Assembly: GCF_001187865.1 (NCBI RefSeq)
Contig: NZ_LGIT01000018.1
Coordinates: forward strand, 20,767 to 84,766
Source: Klebsiella sp. RIT-PI-d
Lineage (GTDB): Bacteria > Pseudomonadota > Gammaproteobacteria > Enterobacterales > Enterobacteriaceae
Reading direction: 5' to 3'
DNA: 64,000 bases
The notes beneath the pieces were generated by a model that saw nothing but the letters and a program-made list of their open reading frames with translations, was not told the DNA's origin and made no database searches. Below are positions 1-8,255 of the stretch, piece by piece. The position numbers were made by a program, and so were the translations under genes. Numbering within the stretch: position 1 is the first letter of the stretch; each line of letters begins with the position of its first letter.

Positions 1-1617
1 CTTGAAATCGATTTTCACAGCGGGATGACCGCTATCACCGGTGAAACCGGCGCGGGTAAATCTATTGCAATTGATGCGTTAGGGTTGTGTCTGGGTGGCC
101 GCGCCGAAGGCGATATTGTCCGTGCCGGTGCTAACCGTGCCGATCTCTGCGCCCGCTTTTCCCTGAAAGATACGCCGGCAGCGCTGCGCTGGCTTGAAGC
201 TAATCAGCTTGAAGAGGGCCGCGAGTGCCTGCTGCGTCGCGTTATCAGCAGTGACGGGCGCTCCCGCGGATTTATCAACGGCACCGCCGTTCCACTGTCG
301 CAACTGCGCGAACTAGGCCAGCTTCTGATCCAGATCCACGGTCAGCATGCTCACCAGCTTCTGATTAAATCCGATCACCAGAAGAATTTGCTCGACGGTT
401 ATTCCGGAGAAATTGAACTCACTCAGCGGATGGCGGAGCATTACCGCCTGTGGCACCAAAGCTGTCGGGCACTGGCCCAGCATCAGCAGCAAAGCCAGGA
501 ACGTGCGGCACGCGCCGAACTGCTGCAGTATCAACTCAAAGAACTGAATGAATTCCATCCTCAGGCGGGTGAATTTGAACAGATTGATGAAGAATATAAG
601 CGTCTTGCTAACAGCGGTCAGTTGCTGAGCACCAGCCAGCAGGCGCTGGATCTTCTCGCTGACGGAGAAGACGCCAATCTGCAAAGCCAGCTCTATACGG
701 CAAAGCAGCTGGTTAGCGAACTGGTCAGCATGGACAGTAAACTTTCAGGCGTGCTGGATATGCTTGAAGAAGCCACCATCCAGATTGGTGAGGCCAGTGA
801 AGAACTGCGTCATTATAGCGATCGCCTGGATCTGGATCCTAATCGTCTGTTTGAACTGGAACAGCGTATTTCACGGCAAATTACCCTGGCGCGTAAACAT
901 CATGTTAGCCCGGAAGAACTGCCTGTGTACCATCAGTCGCTGCTCGACGAACAGCAGCAGCTTGACGACCAGGCTGATTCACTTGAGACATTAAGTCTGG
1001 CCGTTAATAAACATCATGCATTGGCCCTTGAAACAGCTCGCCAGCTTCATCAACGCCGTCTGTCCAGCGCACAGGAACTGGCCACGCTGATTACTGACAG
1101 TATGCATACGCTTTCAATGCCGCACGGGCAATTTACCATCGAGGTTAGCTTTGATGAGCATCACCTGACGGCAGAAGGCGCAGACCGCATAGAATTTCGG
1201 GTCACTACTAACCCGGGGCAGCCGCTGCAACCTATTGCCAAAGTCGCTTCCGGCGGTGAGCTGTCGCGTATTGCGCTGGCTATTCAGGTGATTACTGCCC
1301 GTAAAATGGAAACGCCGGCACTCATTTTCGATGAAGTTGACGTGGGTATTAGCGGACCGACCGCCGCGGTCGTCGGTAAGCTTTTGCGTCAGCTAGGTGA
1401 ATCGACACAGGTAATGTGTGTTACTCACCTGCCGCAGGTTGCAGGCTGCGGGCATCATCATTTTGTGGTAAGCAAAGAAACCGATGGTGAAATGACCGAA
1501 ACCCACATGCATCCGCTGGATAAACGTGCCCGACTCCAGGAATTAGCCCGCCTGCTTGGCGGAAGTGAAGTCACACGTAATACCCTGGCAAATGCGAAAG
1601 AACTGCTGGCGGCATAA
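1..1617 (+). CDS. recN: DNA repair ATPase RecN, 5' end outside window
   Basis: RecN is an SMC-like ATPase that acts in recombinational repair of double-strand breaks and is part of the SOS regulon in E. coli. The reading frame is open from base 1 (LEIDFHSG precedes the first internal Met at 25). Comparison with the 553-residue E. coli protein puts the true start 15 codons upstream of the window. Seen here are the Walker A motif GETGAGKS (about residues 29-36 of the full protein), a long Gln/Leu-rich coiled-coil middle, the ABC signature [12 protein letters not shown], and Walker [14 protein letters not shown]. The C-terminus ends NAKELLAA as in E. coli. The gene is followed by bamE in the same orientation, as in E. 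coli. The LexA-controlled promoter would lie outside the window. Confidence 0.98.
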   Translation, partial: LEIDFHSGMTAITGETGAGKSIAIDALGLCLGGRAEGDIVRAGANRADLCARFSLKDTPAALRWLEANQLEEGRECLLRRVISSDGRSRGFINGTAVPLSQLRELGQLLIQIHGQHAHQLLIKSDHQKNLLDGYSGEIELTQRMAEHYRLWHQSCRALAQHQQQSQERAARAELLQYQLKELNEFHPQAGEFEQIDEEYKRLANSGQLLSTSQQALDLLADGEDANLQSQLYTAKQLVSELVSMDSKLSGVLDMLEEATIQIGEASEELRHYSDRLDLDPNRLFELEQRISRQITLARKHHVSPEELPVYHQSLLDEQQQLDDQADSLETLSLAVNKHHALALETARQLHQRRLSSAQELATLITDSMHTLSMPHGQFTIEVSFDEHHLTAEGADRIEFRVTTNPGQPLQPIAKVASGGELSRIALAIQVITARKMETPALIFDEVDVGISGPTAAVVGKLLRQLGESTQVMCVTHLPQVAGCGHHHFVVSKETDGEMTETHMHPLDKRARLQELARLLGGSEVTRNTLANAKELLAA

Positions 1618-1765
1618 ACTTTTTTGATCTCTGAAGGTCTGAGTTCACAATAAAATAGCCGTATGACCAGGTATCAAAGGTTTTAAAGTGATTAAAGGTC
1701 TATTATCATCGGCATATTACATATGAGCCGCGTACTGCTCGGGCCCGAAAAGGAATCAAATCACT

Positions 1766-2107
1766 ATGCGCTGTAAAACGCTAACTGCTGCCGCAGCGGT
1801 TCTTCTGATGTTGACCGCAGGCTGTTCCACTCTGGAGCGAGTGGTTTACCGTCCTGACATCAACCAGGGAAACTATCTGGCACCTAATGATGTTTCAAAA
1901 ATTCGTGTCGGTATGACGCAGCAGCAGGTTGCTTATGCACTGGGTACACCGATGATGTCCGATCCGTTTGGCACCAACACGTGGTTCTACGTTTTCCGCC
2001 AGCAGCCAGGCCATGAAGATGTTACCCAGCAGACGCTGACGCTGACCTTTAACAGCGCCGGCACGTTAACGAATATCGATAACAAACCTGCGCTTACCAG
2101 CAAGTAA
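1766..2107 (+). CDS. bamE: Outer membrane assembly lipoprotein BamE (SmpA)
   Basis: Small lipoprotein subunit of the BAM complex that inserts beta-barrel proteins into the outer membrane. The 113-residue product starts with a lipoprotein signal peptide and a lipobox ending LTAGC, so Cys20 is the lipidated residue. The mature part carries the BamE fold signatures [11 protein letters not shown] and the aromatic [11 protein letters not shown] segment. Length and sequence match E. coli BamE (SmpA). It lies 148 bp after recN, and a strong hairpin follows it. The start is ATG, with AAAAGGAA about 8 nt upstream. Confidence 0.97.
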   Translation: MRCKTLTAAAAVLLMLTAGCSTLERVVYRPDINQGNYLAPNDVSKIRVGMTQQQVAYALGTPMMSDPFGTNTWFYVFRQQPGHEDVTQQTLTLTFNSAGTLTNIDNKPALTSK

Positions 2108-2120
2108 TCGCGTTTCATAT

Positions 2121-2148
2121 AAAAAGGAGCCAGATGGCTCCTTTTTTT
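2121..2148. terminator. Bidirectional terminator between bamE and rnfH
   Basis: A hairpin with stem AAGGAGCC/GGCTCCTT, an A-run on the left and seven T on the right. It sits between two convergent genes, so it can terminate transcription from both sides. Confidence 0.85.
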
Positions 2149-2203
2149 GTCTGGTAATACATTACATCGGGCTATCACTCAATCCCGGAAAGCGAGCCAG
2201 GGT

Positions 2204-2494
2204 TTACTTTTTGGCCGACTTCTCTGCCCGCTGGCGACGCAGCTCTTTAGGATCGGCAATCAGCGGCCGATAAACCTCCACTCTGTCACCATCCTGAACG
2301 CCATCCTGTAATTTTACCGGACGGCTGTATATACCAACTTTATTCTGGCTAAGATCGATTTCCGTACGCAGCGTCAGCAATCCAGAAGCGCGAATGGCGT
2401 CTTCAACCGTCGCCCCCTCTTCCAGACTCACTCTCAGCAAATATTGCTTCTGGGGAAAGCCATAAGCGACTTCAACCGCAATCTTACCCGGCAC
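2204..2494 (-). CDS. rnfH: RnfH/YfjF ubiquitin-like small protein
   Basis: A 96-residue member of the RnfH family (beta-grasp, UPF0125), whose biochemical role is not settled. The frame is open further upstream, but the GTG at 2494 gives a product beginning [11 protein letters not shown]. This equals E. coli RnfH in start and length (96 aa), so GTG is preferred over the ATG at 2566. Conserved stretches are [15 protein letters not shown] and [21 protein letters not shown] near the C-terminus. It overlaps the end of ratA by 11 bp, so the two are translationally coupled, as in the E. coli ratA-rnfH pair. Confidence 0.93.
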   Translation of the reverse strand: MPGKIAVEVAYGFPQKQYLLRVSLEEGATVEDAIRASGLLTLRTEIDLSQNKVGIYSRPVKLQDGVQDGDRVEVYRPLIADPKELRRQRAEKSAKK

Positions 2495-2921
2495 TGTAAA
2501 CCTCTTTCGCTCGCGTGGTAAAAGCCTGAACCATACTGGCGGCCAGCTCTTTAAATATGCGCCCAAATGCCAGTTCGATCAGCATATTGGTAAATTCAAA
2601 ATCGAGCTGGAACTCAATCTTGCAGGCATCCTGACCGAGTGGAGTAAACGTCCAGCCGCCAATTAATTTTTTGAACGGCCCGTCAACCAAATGCATCAGA
2701 ATACTTTGATTACTGCTGAGCGTATTACGCGTAGTAAACGTTTTACTGATCCCGGCTTTCGACACATCGACCGCCGCGGTCATCTGTGATGGCCCGGACT
2801 CAAGCACCCGACTTCCGGTGCACCCCGGAATAAACTCAGGATAAGAATCCACGTCATTCACTAAGTTATACATCTGCTCCGCGCTGAACGGGACCAGCGC
2901 AGTACGATTAATCTGTGGCAT
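2484..2921 (-). CDS. ratA: RatA/YfjG START-like ribosome association toxin
   Basis: A 145-residue START/polyketide-cyclase-like protein. E. coli RatA was reported to bind 50S subunits and block 70S formation; the family is also related to COQ10 proteins that bind ubiquinone. Conserved parts are [18 protein letters not shown] at the start, the [10 protein letters not shown] strand and the C-terminal helix [20 protein letters not shown]. An upstream in-frame ATG at 2960 would add 13 hydrophobic residues, and a similar extension is annotated in E. coli. I chose MPQ because homology is strongest from there. It is first in a two-gene unit with rnfH and divergent from smpB, with 150 bp between the MPQ codon and smpB. 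Confidence 0.92.
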   Translation of the reverse strand: MPQINRTALVPFSAEQMYNLVNDVDSYPEFIPGCTGSRVLESGPSQMTAAVDVSKAGISKTFTTRNTLSSNQSILMHLVDGPFKKLIGGWTFTPLGQDACKIEFQLDFEFTNMLIELAFGRIFKELAASMVQAFTTRAKEVYSAG

Positions 2922-3071
2922 AGCGATTCCCAGGTACATACACGTCAGAAAGAATAACATTTATCATAAGTTAAAAAAAACGCTCTGCCGCAACTCGTGC
3001 TAAGATAGCTCATTACGCCTCGAGGGACAGTTGAGGCTGATTAAGATCAGATTAGCGATGTTCAGGATACT

Positions 3072-3554
3072 ATGACTAAGAAAAAAACCCACAAACCTGG
3101 ATCAGCCACCATAGCGCTGAATAAACGCGCCCGTCACGAATACTTTATCGAAGATGAGTTTGAAGCGGGCCTGGTACTACAAGGCTGGGAAGTAAAATGT
3201 CTGCGTGCTGGTAAAGCTAACATCAGTGACAGCTACGTCATCTTAATTGACGGTGAAGCTTATCTGTTTGGCGCAAACTTTACCCCACTGATGGTCGCCT
3301 CATCACACGTTGTTTGCGACCCGACCCGTACACGTAAACTGCTGCTAAACCAGCGCGAACTGGATTCGCTGTATGGTCGCGTTAATCGCGAAGGCTATAC
3401 GGTGGTTGCGCTTTCTTTGTACTGGAAAAATGCCTGGTGCAAAGTCAAAATTGGCGTGGCTAAAGGTAAGAAACAACACGACAAGCGCTCCGATATTAAA
3501 GATCGCGAATGGCAAGTTGATAAAGCCCGCATCATGAAACATGCAGGCCGCTAA
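3072..3554 (+). CDS. smpB: SsrA-binding protein SmpB
   Basis: SmpB binds tmRNA and places it in the empty A site of stalled ribosomes. The 160-residue product has the oligonucleotide-binding barrel core ([32 protein letters not shown], given as key segments [14 protein letters not shown] and [14 protein letters not shown]) and the basic C-terminal tail rich in Lys/Arg ([20 protein letters not shown]) that probes the mRNA channel. Length equals the E. coli protein. The tmRNA gene follows 194 bp downstream, as in E. coli, so both trans-translation components are adjacent. Confidence 0.98.
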   Translation: MTKKKTHKPGSATIALNKRARHEYFIEDEFEAGLVLQGWEVKCLRAGKANISDSYVILIDGEAYLFGANFTPLMVASSHVVCDPTRTRKLLLNQRELDSLYGRVNREGYTVVALSLYWKNAWCKVKIGVAKGKKQHDKRSDIKDREWQVDKARIMKHAGR

Positions 3555-3561
3555 ATAGTCT

Positions 3562-3590
3562 ACCCGGCAGCACAATCTATCCTGCCGGGT
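3562..3590. terminator. Stem-loop after smpB, weak terminator
   Basis: Inverted repeat ACCCGGCAG/CTGCCGGGT with an 11-nt loop, 7 bp after the smpB stop. No clear T-run follows, so it may be a factor-dependent terminator or an mRNA-stabilising end. Confidence 0.5.
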
Positions 3591-3705
3591 ATCTTAACCT
3601 CTACGTTCTACCTTCTGCCCAAACGCACAGCTATCCCTTTGTAAGCGCTCAGCATTGCGCAAAAAACACGCAATCAGAAAAATAATAAACTCAATCTCAG
3701 AAACT

Positions 3706-3734
3706 GGCATCAAACGTCATAAATCTGTTATACT
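3706..3734 (+). promoter_or_regulatory. Likely sigma-70 promoter of ssrA
   Basis: A TATACT -10 box lies at 3729-3734, with a weak -35 candidate GGCATC 17 bp upstream. The predicted start, about 3742, leaves a leader of roughly 7 nt ahead of the mature tmRNA, which fits the known processing of pre-tmRNA. Confidence 0.6.
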
Positions 3735-3748
3735 CAACGCAACACATT

Positions 3749-4112
3749 GGGGCTGATTCTGGATTCGACGGGATTTGCGAAACCCAAGGTGCATGCCGAG
3801 GGGCGGTTGGCCTCGTAAAAAGCCGCAAAAAAATAGTCGCAAACGACGAAAACTACGCTTTAGCAGCTTAATAACCTGCTAAGAGCCCTCTCTCCCTAGC
3901 CTCCGCTCTTAGGACGGGGATCAAGAGAGGTCAAACCCAAAAGAGATCGCGTGGATGCCCTGCCTGGGGTTGAAGCGTTAAAACTAATCAGGCTAGTTTG
4001 TCAGTAGCGTGTCCGTTCGCAGCTGGCCGGCGAATGTAAAGACTGGACTAAGCATGTAGTACCGAGGATGTAGGAATTTCGGACGCGGGTTCAACTCCCG
4101 CCAGCTCCACCA
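3749..4112 (+). ncRNA. ssrA: tmRNA (10Sa RNA)
   Basis: Transfer-messenger RNA, which rescues stalled ribosomes together with SmpB. The 5' end GGGGCTGATTCTGGATTCGA and the 3' end GGTTCAACTCCCGCCAGCTC-CACCA form the alanyl tRNA-like domain, and CCA is encoded. The mRNA-like part has its resume codon GCA at 3839 and encodes ANDENYALAA followed by two TAA codons (3869-3874), the E. coli proteolysis tag. Pseudoknot regions are conserved. Length is 364 nt against 363 in E. coli. The 3' end is the attachment site of the island that follows, and it remains intact. Confidence 0.98.
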
Positions 4113-4248
4113 AAATTCTCCATCGGTGATTACCAGAGTCATCCGATGAAGTCCTAAGAGCCCGCACGGCGCAAGCCCTGCGGGCTTTTTTGTGCCCTCA
4201 ATTTGTCCCGCGAAGTCTGATGCCAACTAATTAAATCCGAACCTTTTA
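4104..4248. repeat. Left direct repeat (att-type), ssrA 3' end plus terminator
   Basis: Starting from the last nine bases of ssrA (GCTCCACCA), this segment is closely matched, at roughly 80 percent by eye, by 7895-8035. The match runs through the terminator hairpin and on to TTAAATCCGAA. Such a repeat at a tmRNA 3' end is the expected footprint of a tyrosine-recombinase element, and an integrase stub begins at 4317. The repeat is much longer than a usual core, so an ancestral tandem insertion or an element carrying a long ssrA 3' copy is likely. Confidence 0.85.
4159..4191 (+). terminator. Intrinsic terminator of ssrA
   Basis: Stem AGCCCGCA/TGCGGGCT with a 12-nt loop, followed by six T. A second, almost identical copy is at 7949-7981. 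Confidence 0.9.
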
Positions 4249-4316
4249 GACACCTTGTTAGGCACCTTATAAAGCTTTATTGTTTTTGAGGTGCCTAAAA
4301 CTATGGAAACCCGGCA

Positions 4317-4499
4317 ATGGCAAGACAAACCAAACCTCTCTCAGTTAAAGAAATCGAATCTGCCAAACCCAAGGAAGCGGACTACGTTCTCTATGATGGC
4401 GATGGCCTTGAGCTACTGATCAAATCCAGCGGGAGTAAAATCTGGCAGCTTCGCTACATTCGACCTGTTAGCAAGAAACGTGCGAAGAAGAGCATAGGC
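4317..4499 (+). pseudogene. Truncated P4/CP4-57-type integrase, N-terminal stub
   Basis: About 61 residues match the N-terminal arm-DNA-binding domain (DUF4102) of P4-like tyrosine integrases: MARQTKPLSVKEIESAKPK, DYVLYDGDGLELLIKSSGSK and IWQLRYIRP. The catalytic domain with its Arg-His-Arg-Tyr residues is missing. After GPY the frame runs directly into IS3 transposase sequence, giving an 86-codon chimera that stops at 4577. The position 200 bp after the ssrA end and the same orientation as ssrA are typical for the integrase of an ssrA-inserted element. It cannot excise the island by itself. Confidence 0.88.
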
Positions 4500-4989
4500 C
4501 CCTACTTACGTACGGAGCAAGGCTGGCTGTATCGGACAGTCGTCATCTACATGTGGTCGCGAGCCATCATTGGCTAGCCAATGTCATCGCGGATGACGGC
4601 ACAGTTGACCTGCGATACGCTACAGATGGTGTTGTGGCGAGGTAAACGCCTGGAAAATGTCATCGTCCACACAGATCGTGGCGGTCAGTACTGACCAGCG
4701 GATTATCAGGCGCTGCTGAAGCGGCGTAGCCTGCTACGATAGCATAAGTGTAAAGGGTTGCTATTACGATAATGCTTGTGCTGAAAATTTCTTCTATTCA
4801 CTGAAAGTTGAATGCATTCACGGCTAACGTTTTATCAGCCGGGAAATAATGTGGACGACGATATCTAATTGTAGCGGGCGTGATTACAATCAGTGGTGTC
4901 GTCACAGTGCCTGTGGCGGTCTCAGTCCAGGACAGTTTGAAAACCAGAGCCTCGCTTAGGGCTGTGCTCATATTACATAGGTGGGATCA
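4500..4989 (+). mobile_element. IS3 remnant: 3' part of orfB (InsF) and right end
   Basis: Conceptual translation matches the C-terminal half of the IS3 transposase: [40 protein letters not shown], then [11 protein letters not shown] with the second catalytic Asp, and finally FENQSLA-stop at 4957-4959. Several in-frame stops and shifts (for example at 4575 and after GGQY) show it is dead. About 4963-4989, ending GGGATCA, resembles the degenerate right terminal repeat of IS3. The left part of the element is missing, and its boundary coincides with the break in the integrase, so the IS truncated the integrase and then decayed. Confidence 0.85.
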
Positions 4990-5469
4990 GTCACGCAATC
5001 ACCATCAAACCAGTTATCCCAGCATTTACCTACCGGTGATAATAATGCGTGTACATCCTGCCACAGCGATGTTCACATATTTAGTATATTACAGTAAAAC
5101 CTGATTTTTATTTGACGGATCAACTAGCTGCCGTAGTTTTGGATACAGTTTTTATACTTCATATTTTATCCGATACGTAATAACAATTATTCTATACCCA
5201 TCATATTTCAGGTTGCATGTGCGTTAGCTTTCCTCGCTCACCCCAGTCATGTATTAGTGTACGATTCTGTAGATTCACTGCGCCGCTGCCTTCCTCCTGC
5301 TCAAATTATTTATGGTATATATAAATAAAACCATAACCATTTCTGATTATTTTTGCACTAACACGCAATATAAAAAATGGACAAGCGTATAGTGTTAACC
5401 AGGCTCACGAAAGCCTCTCAACTTTAAGAACACCATGTTATCTAAAAGCAACTACATAAGGATTAAATA
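4990..5469. other. Gene-free stretch of the island
   Basis: 480 bp of AT-rich sequence between the IS3 end and the small gene at 5470. I see no convincing gene, RNA or repeat in it. The last 60 bp probably hold the promoter of the small gene. Confidence 0.5.
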
Positions 5470-5666
5470 ATGGAAATCGAACATAAAGCGTTTGATATTG
5501 AGTTAACGATTAAAAATGGTGTTGTTACCTCTGTTCGTCAGATTCAAAAGGGTGAAATTATTGCATCATTGGACACTTTTTTTGGTTAGCAAAGCAAGCG
5601 GGATACAAAGTTATTCCACCTGATGACATTAACGCAAAAACGGTAGAATTTGATGAAGCAAAATAA
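5470..5666 (+). pseudogene. Small unknown gene, frameshifted at a T7 run
   Basis: An ATG at 5470, preceded by AAGGATTAAATA, opens a frame MEIEHKAFDIELTIKNGVV... that stops at 5587 after 39 residues. If one T is added to the seven-T run at 5577-5583, the frame continues as ...LDTFFWLAKQAGYKVIPPDD and ends EFDEAK at 5664-5666, for a product of about 65 residues. The amphipathic, well-formed continuation suggests a real small protein broken by one base. A sequencing error or programmed slippage on the T-run are the alternatives. I do not recognise the family. Confidence 0.6.
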
Positions 5667-5795
5667 TAAATCACTTAACTTCTGACGTTACTGTCGGCGG
5701 TAAGTCTCTACCAGCCCATCGCCGAAAAAATAAATCATGAAATCCGCATTCTGGAGCGTTCACAGAACATTTTTTCATTTATACTGACAGTTCTC

Positions 5796-6113
5796 TCAGA
5801 TACCATCCAGAATGAAATCCAGAGCATCTTTTACAGTCTGGCGATATATACTACCATCACAAAACTCAGCGCCGAGAGCCTTTAACGGGATACTCGCCAG
5901 TTCATGGGTCATCATGACATACTGGTTACCATCAATGAGTTCCAGTACGGGATTTAATCGCGCCGGGCGTACCTCAAGATTTGGATAACGCCCTACAGGC
6001 AACAATGGGATCACCAAGCGTGTATTCAATGTGCCAATGATATCGCTCGTCACATTTATGAGCAGCGGGTACAGTATGCTTCTTCCAGAATTGCGATAAA
6101 TGACGAATTGCAT
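5796..6113 (-). CDS. ccdB: CcdB-family gyrase toxin
   Basis: Toxin of a type II toxin-antitoxin module. CcdB of plasmid F poisons DNA gyrase by binding GyrA. The 105-residue protein has the family marks MQFVIYRNSGRS at the start, DIIGTLNTRLVIPLLP, YVMMTHELASIPLKALG and a C-terminus ending LDGI. F-plasmid CcdB ends in Trp-Gly-Ile and needs that Trp to bind gyrase. Here Asp stands in its place, as some chromosomal CcdB proteins also lack it, so gyrase toxicity may be altered. It follows ccdA with a 3-bp gap in one operon. Confidence 0.93.
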   Translation of the reverse strand: MQFVIYRNSGRSILYPLLINVTSDIIGTLNTRLVIPLLPVGRYPNLEVRPARLNPVLELIDGNQYVMMTHELASIPLKALGAEFCDGSIYRQTVKDALDFILDGI

Positions 6114-6116
6114 AAT

Positions 6117-6356
6117 TTAGAACGTCCTGTAGTCATCACTGAAATGTCCATGCTCATCATGGAAGCGGTTAAGTGCCTCCAGCCCTTCCCGATTTTCTTC
6201 TTTCCAGCGAGTGGCGGCGTGCATTTTCAGTTCGGCATCAAGGGCTGTGGCCAGAGTCTGACTCATATTCAACCCAGCAGCACGGGCGGCAGCGATCAAA
6301 TCGCGTTCCAGTGTGACGGTAACACTCTGAGTAGTACGTTGTTTCATGCCAGCCAC
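6117..6356 (-). CDS. ccdA: CcdA-family antitoxin
   Basis: Antitoxin partner of the CcdB protein directly downstream. The 79-residue product has an N-terminal ribbon-helix-helix DNA-binding part (QSVTVTLERDLIAAARAAG) that would autoregulate the operon together with the toxin. Its acidic C-terminal tail (WKEENREGLEALNRFHDEHG) is expected to be the toxin-neutralising segment. The start is ATG 6356, with GAGAGGGGTGGC just upstream; a Met four codons on is an alternative. The pair may stabilise the decaying island or be a chromosomal relic. Confidence 0.93.
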   Translation of the reverse strand: MAGMKQRTTQSVTVTLERDLIAAARAAGLNMSQTLATALDAELKMHAATRWKEENREGLEALNRFHDEHGHFSDDYRTF

Positions 6357-6565
6357 CCCTCTCTATTTATATACGTTCAGATTACACGTATTTTTGAACA
6401 TAGTCATTTACTAAAAAACTGCTAACAATCATAAAAGCTCACATCACTACATAATAATTATTTTTATCAATTATTTAAGATAAAAATAACGCTTAATCAT
6501 GGCATTTATAGTGCTACTTTCACGGTAACGACCGCAGCCAGAGACTGCCCCCGAACTCCAAAACT

Positions 6566-6817
6566 GTGCTCGTCTGCTATGTAAGGTTATTCGAGTCCAA
6601 TCAGGGAAAAACTTCATATACATCAGGAGAGTTCACCTATACCTGCTATGTATTATCCTATGACCTCAACCAACATGGATGTAGTAAGCAGCTCTCTTTT
6701 GAGATTACTGACGATATCGAGGGCATTCTCAACGAAATATGCCAAAGAGAAACTAGTTTAGAGGCCGCTAGTGCTGCTTTATGTTTAGCCATACGGATTT
6801 ATTCGTTTCTTTCTTAA
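6566..6817 (+). CDS. Unknown island protein, 83 aa
   Basis: I do not recognise this product. The frame opens with a GTG-type codon near 6566 and encodes 83 residues with four Cys and a hydrophilic centre (SFEITDDIEGILNEICQRE). The upstream region has no good ribosome-binding site. The sequence TATGTAAGGTTA near the start recurs at 6928-6939 just before the next gene, where it supplies the ribosome-binding site. This frame may therefore be the remains of a gene whose true start was elsewhere. It is of low GC like its neighbours, which fits foreign DNA. Confidence 0.4.
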   Translation: MLVCYVRLFESNQGKTSYTSGEFTYTCYVLSYDLNQHGCSKQLSFEITDDIEGILNEICQRETSLEAASAALCLAIRIYSFLS

Positions 6818-6942
6818 TTCACTTACAAAAAGCGAAGCAGCTCACATTATGTGAAAAAAAGAGAAATCACTCTAATGCGTTTGATGCGTGGAAAGGTCGT
6901 GCTCATATAATAGCAAAGTCCGCTCTATATGTAAGGTTAATT

Positions 6943-7218
6943 ATGACAACTTGCCAGGCTTCACACAGATACAACATGATGTTCGCCACTCTTCCTGAAG
7001 ATCAAAGCTACCCATTCCGCCATAAATGTGCCGGGTGTGCATATGAATTGGGGTTTGAGGCAGGAGTCTTAAACCAGGAACCTGAGGCAGCTATTGCTAT
7101 TGATTCCATCTTAGAAAGCCAGGCTGCGAGAGTGCGTCACCGGAGCCCTCGGGTAGCTTACTATCAAGGATATACCGACGGTTTAAACGAGTATTACATC
7201 CGAAACCCGCGTGGTTAG
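6943..7218 (+). CDS. Conserved hypothetical island protein with CxxC motif
   Basis: A 91-residue product starting MTTCQASHRYNMMFATLPED. The start at 6943 is preferred over the longer frame from 6781 because AAGG lies 9 bp upstream and recognisable composition begins there. It holds a HKCAGCAYELG motif (two Cys spaced as in a metal or redox site) and two similar segments, CAYELGFEAG and VAYYQGYTDGLNEYY, suggesting an internal duplicated helix pair. I recall such short proteins as cargo of integrative elements in Gammaproteobacteria, without a known role. It is followed 44 bp later by another island gene in the same direction. Confidence 0.65.
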   Translation: MTTCQASHRYNMMFATLPEDQSYPFRHKCAGCAYELGFEAGVLNQEPEAAIAIDSILESQAARVRHRSPRVAYYQGYTDGLNEYYIRNPRG

Positions 7219-7262
7219 GCATGCATACTCTGTAAGTTTTATTATTTGAAAAGGAATCCCAA

Positions 7263-7808
7263 ATGGTAACCTATGCTTCTGATTTCAATGAAATACCTAA
7301 TGCTTTAAACAATAATACTGAACTAAAAGAAAAAATGTTATCTTTAATTCTCAGTAAAAATATTGAGGGTAAAGTAACGGAAGGTGCAGGCAGGCTAGAG
7401 GAGTTCAGAGAAATTTTATCCCAGCTAACTAAAGGCGAATTGCAATTGGATGAGGCCATCGAAGCCGTTGAATCTCGTATCCCACGTTATACATCAATCC
7501 ATTCTGACAATAATCGGGTCTTTGCTAGTGGCTGGTCAGAACGTTTGACACGAACACAATTCAGTCGATTTTATAACCAAGCCGTACTAGAAATGGAGAT
7601 AGCCAAAGGACACAATGAATGTTTTGTTCCACCGTCTTCTCATGAACAAGCTTCATCTCAGTGCTCACAAGTTCTTGCCGGACGTACTCACGACACGAGC
7701 CATTTACTTAAATTACTTGTTGCCTCTTATGAGCATGGCAACTGGGACAAAACACCTAAAATTCCTGACCATCCTCATTGTACCCATGTGATTAAACCGG
7801 TGTCTTGA
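7263..7808 (+). CDS. Hypothetical island protein, 181 aa
   Basis: A soluble, mostly helical 181-residue product without signal peptide or membrane segment. AAAGGAATCCCAA before the ATG gives a good ribosome-binding site. The middle segment SGWSERLTRTQFSRFYNQAVLEM looks like a conserved helical core, and the C-terminus is rich in His/Cys/Pro (KIPDHPHCTHVIKPVS). I cannot assign a family. It probably forms an operon with the CxxC protein upstream. It is the last gene before the right direct repeat, in the position where element cargo normally lies. Confidence 0.65.
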   Translation: MVTYASDFNEIPNALNNNTELKEKMLSLILSKNIEGKVTEGAGRLEEFREILSQLTKGELQLDEAIEAVESRIPRYTSIHSDNNRVFASGWSERLTRTQFSRFYNQAVLEMEIAKGHNECFVPPSSHEQASSQCSQVLAGRTHDTSHLLKLLVASYEHGNWDKTPKIPDHPHCTHVIKPVS

Positions 7809-7894
7809 TTTTTGCACCATGTCTCTGACATGAAATATATGACATTGATTCCATTAGTATTTATAGAATATTCAGCTTGATAGTATTTAGCATT

Positions 7895-8035
7895 GCTCCA
7901 CCAAAATCCTTTGTTGATGGTCACCAGAGCCTGATATGAAGTCCTGAAAGCCCGCACGGCGCAAGCCCTGCGGGCTTTTTTGTGCCTGCAATTTGTCCTG
8001 CGAAGTCCGAAGAGAACTCATTAAATCCGAATCTG
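7895..8035. repeat. Right direct repeat (att-type), second ssrA end copy
   Basis: Begins with GCTCCACCAAAAT, identical to the end of ssrA and the bases after it, and continues as a diverged copy of 4104-4248 including the whole terminator. Bases upstream of 7895 do not resemble ssrA, so only the 3' end was duplicated. This marks the distal end of the island. The original chromosome, including the original ssrA terminator, may resume here. Confidence 0.85.
7949..7981 (+). terminator. Second copy of the ssrA terminator
   Basis: Same stem, loop and T-run as 4159-4191, inside the right direct repeat. It could stop transcripts leaving the island. Between 8036 and 8255 I see no gene. Confidence 0.85.
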
Positions 8036-8255
8036 TCAGGCCCCTCCTCGACAGTTACTCTTGCCGATGCAGGAAGAGTATCGCTCTCTCCTCGCGAAAC
8101 AAATCGCTCCTCAGGCGCATTCATAAGAACAGCTGCGCTGTTCACCTGGCCTAAAACCAATACGCTCATATTGATGAGTATTGCTGAAACGTTCTTAATG
8201 GAGTTTTATGCCGGAATCCCATATTTTCCCGGCAACCAATGAATTAAAACGTTGC

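Noticed and set aside
6108..6425. 105-codon plus-strand frame over ccdA
   Set aside because: Antisense to a well-supported CcdA gene, with no recognisable family.
7982..8242. 86-codon plus-strand frame across the right att repeat
   Set aside because: Starts inside the terminator repeat, has no ribosome-binding site and is opposed by an equally weak minus frame (7921-8169).
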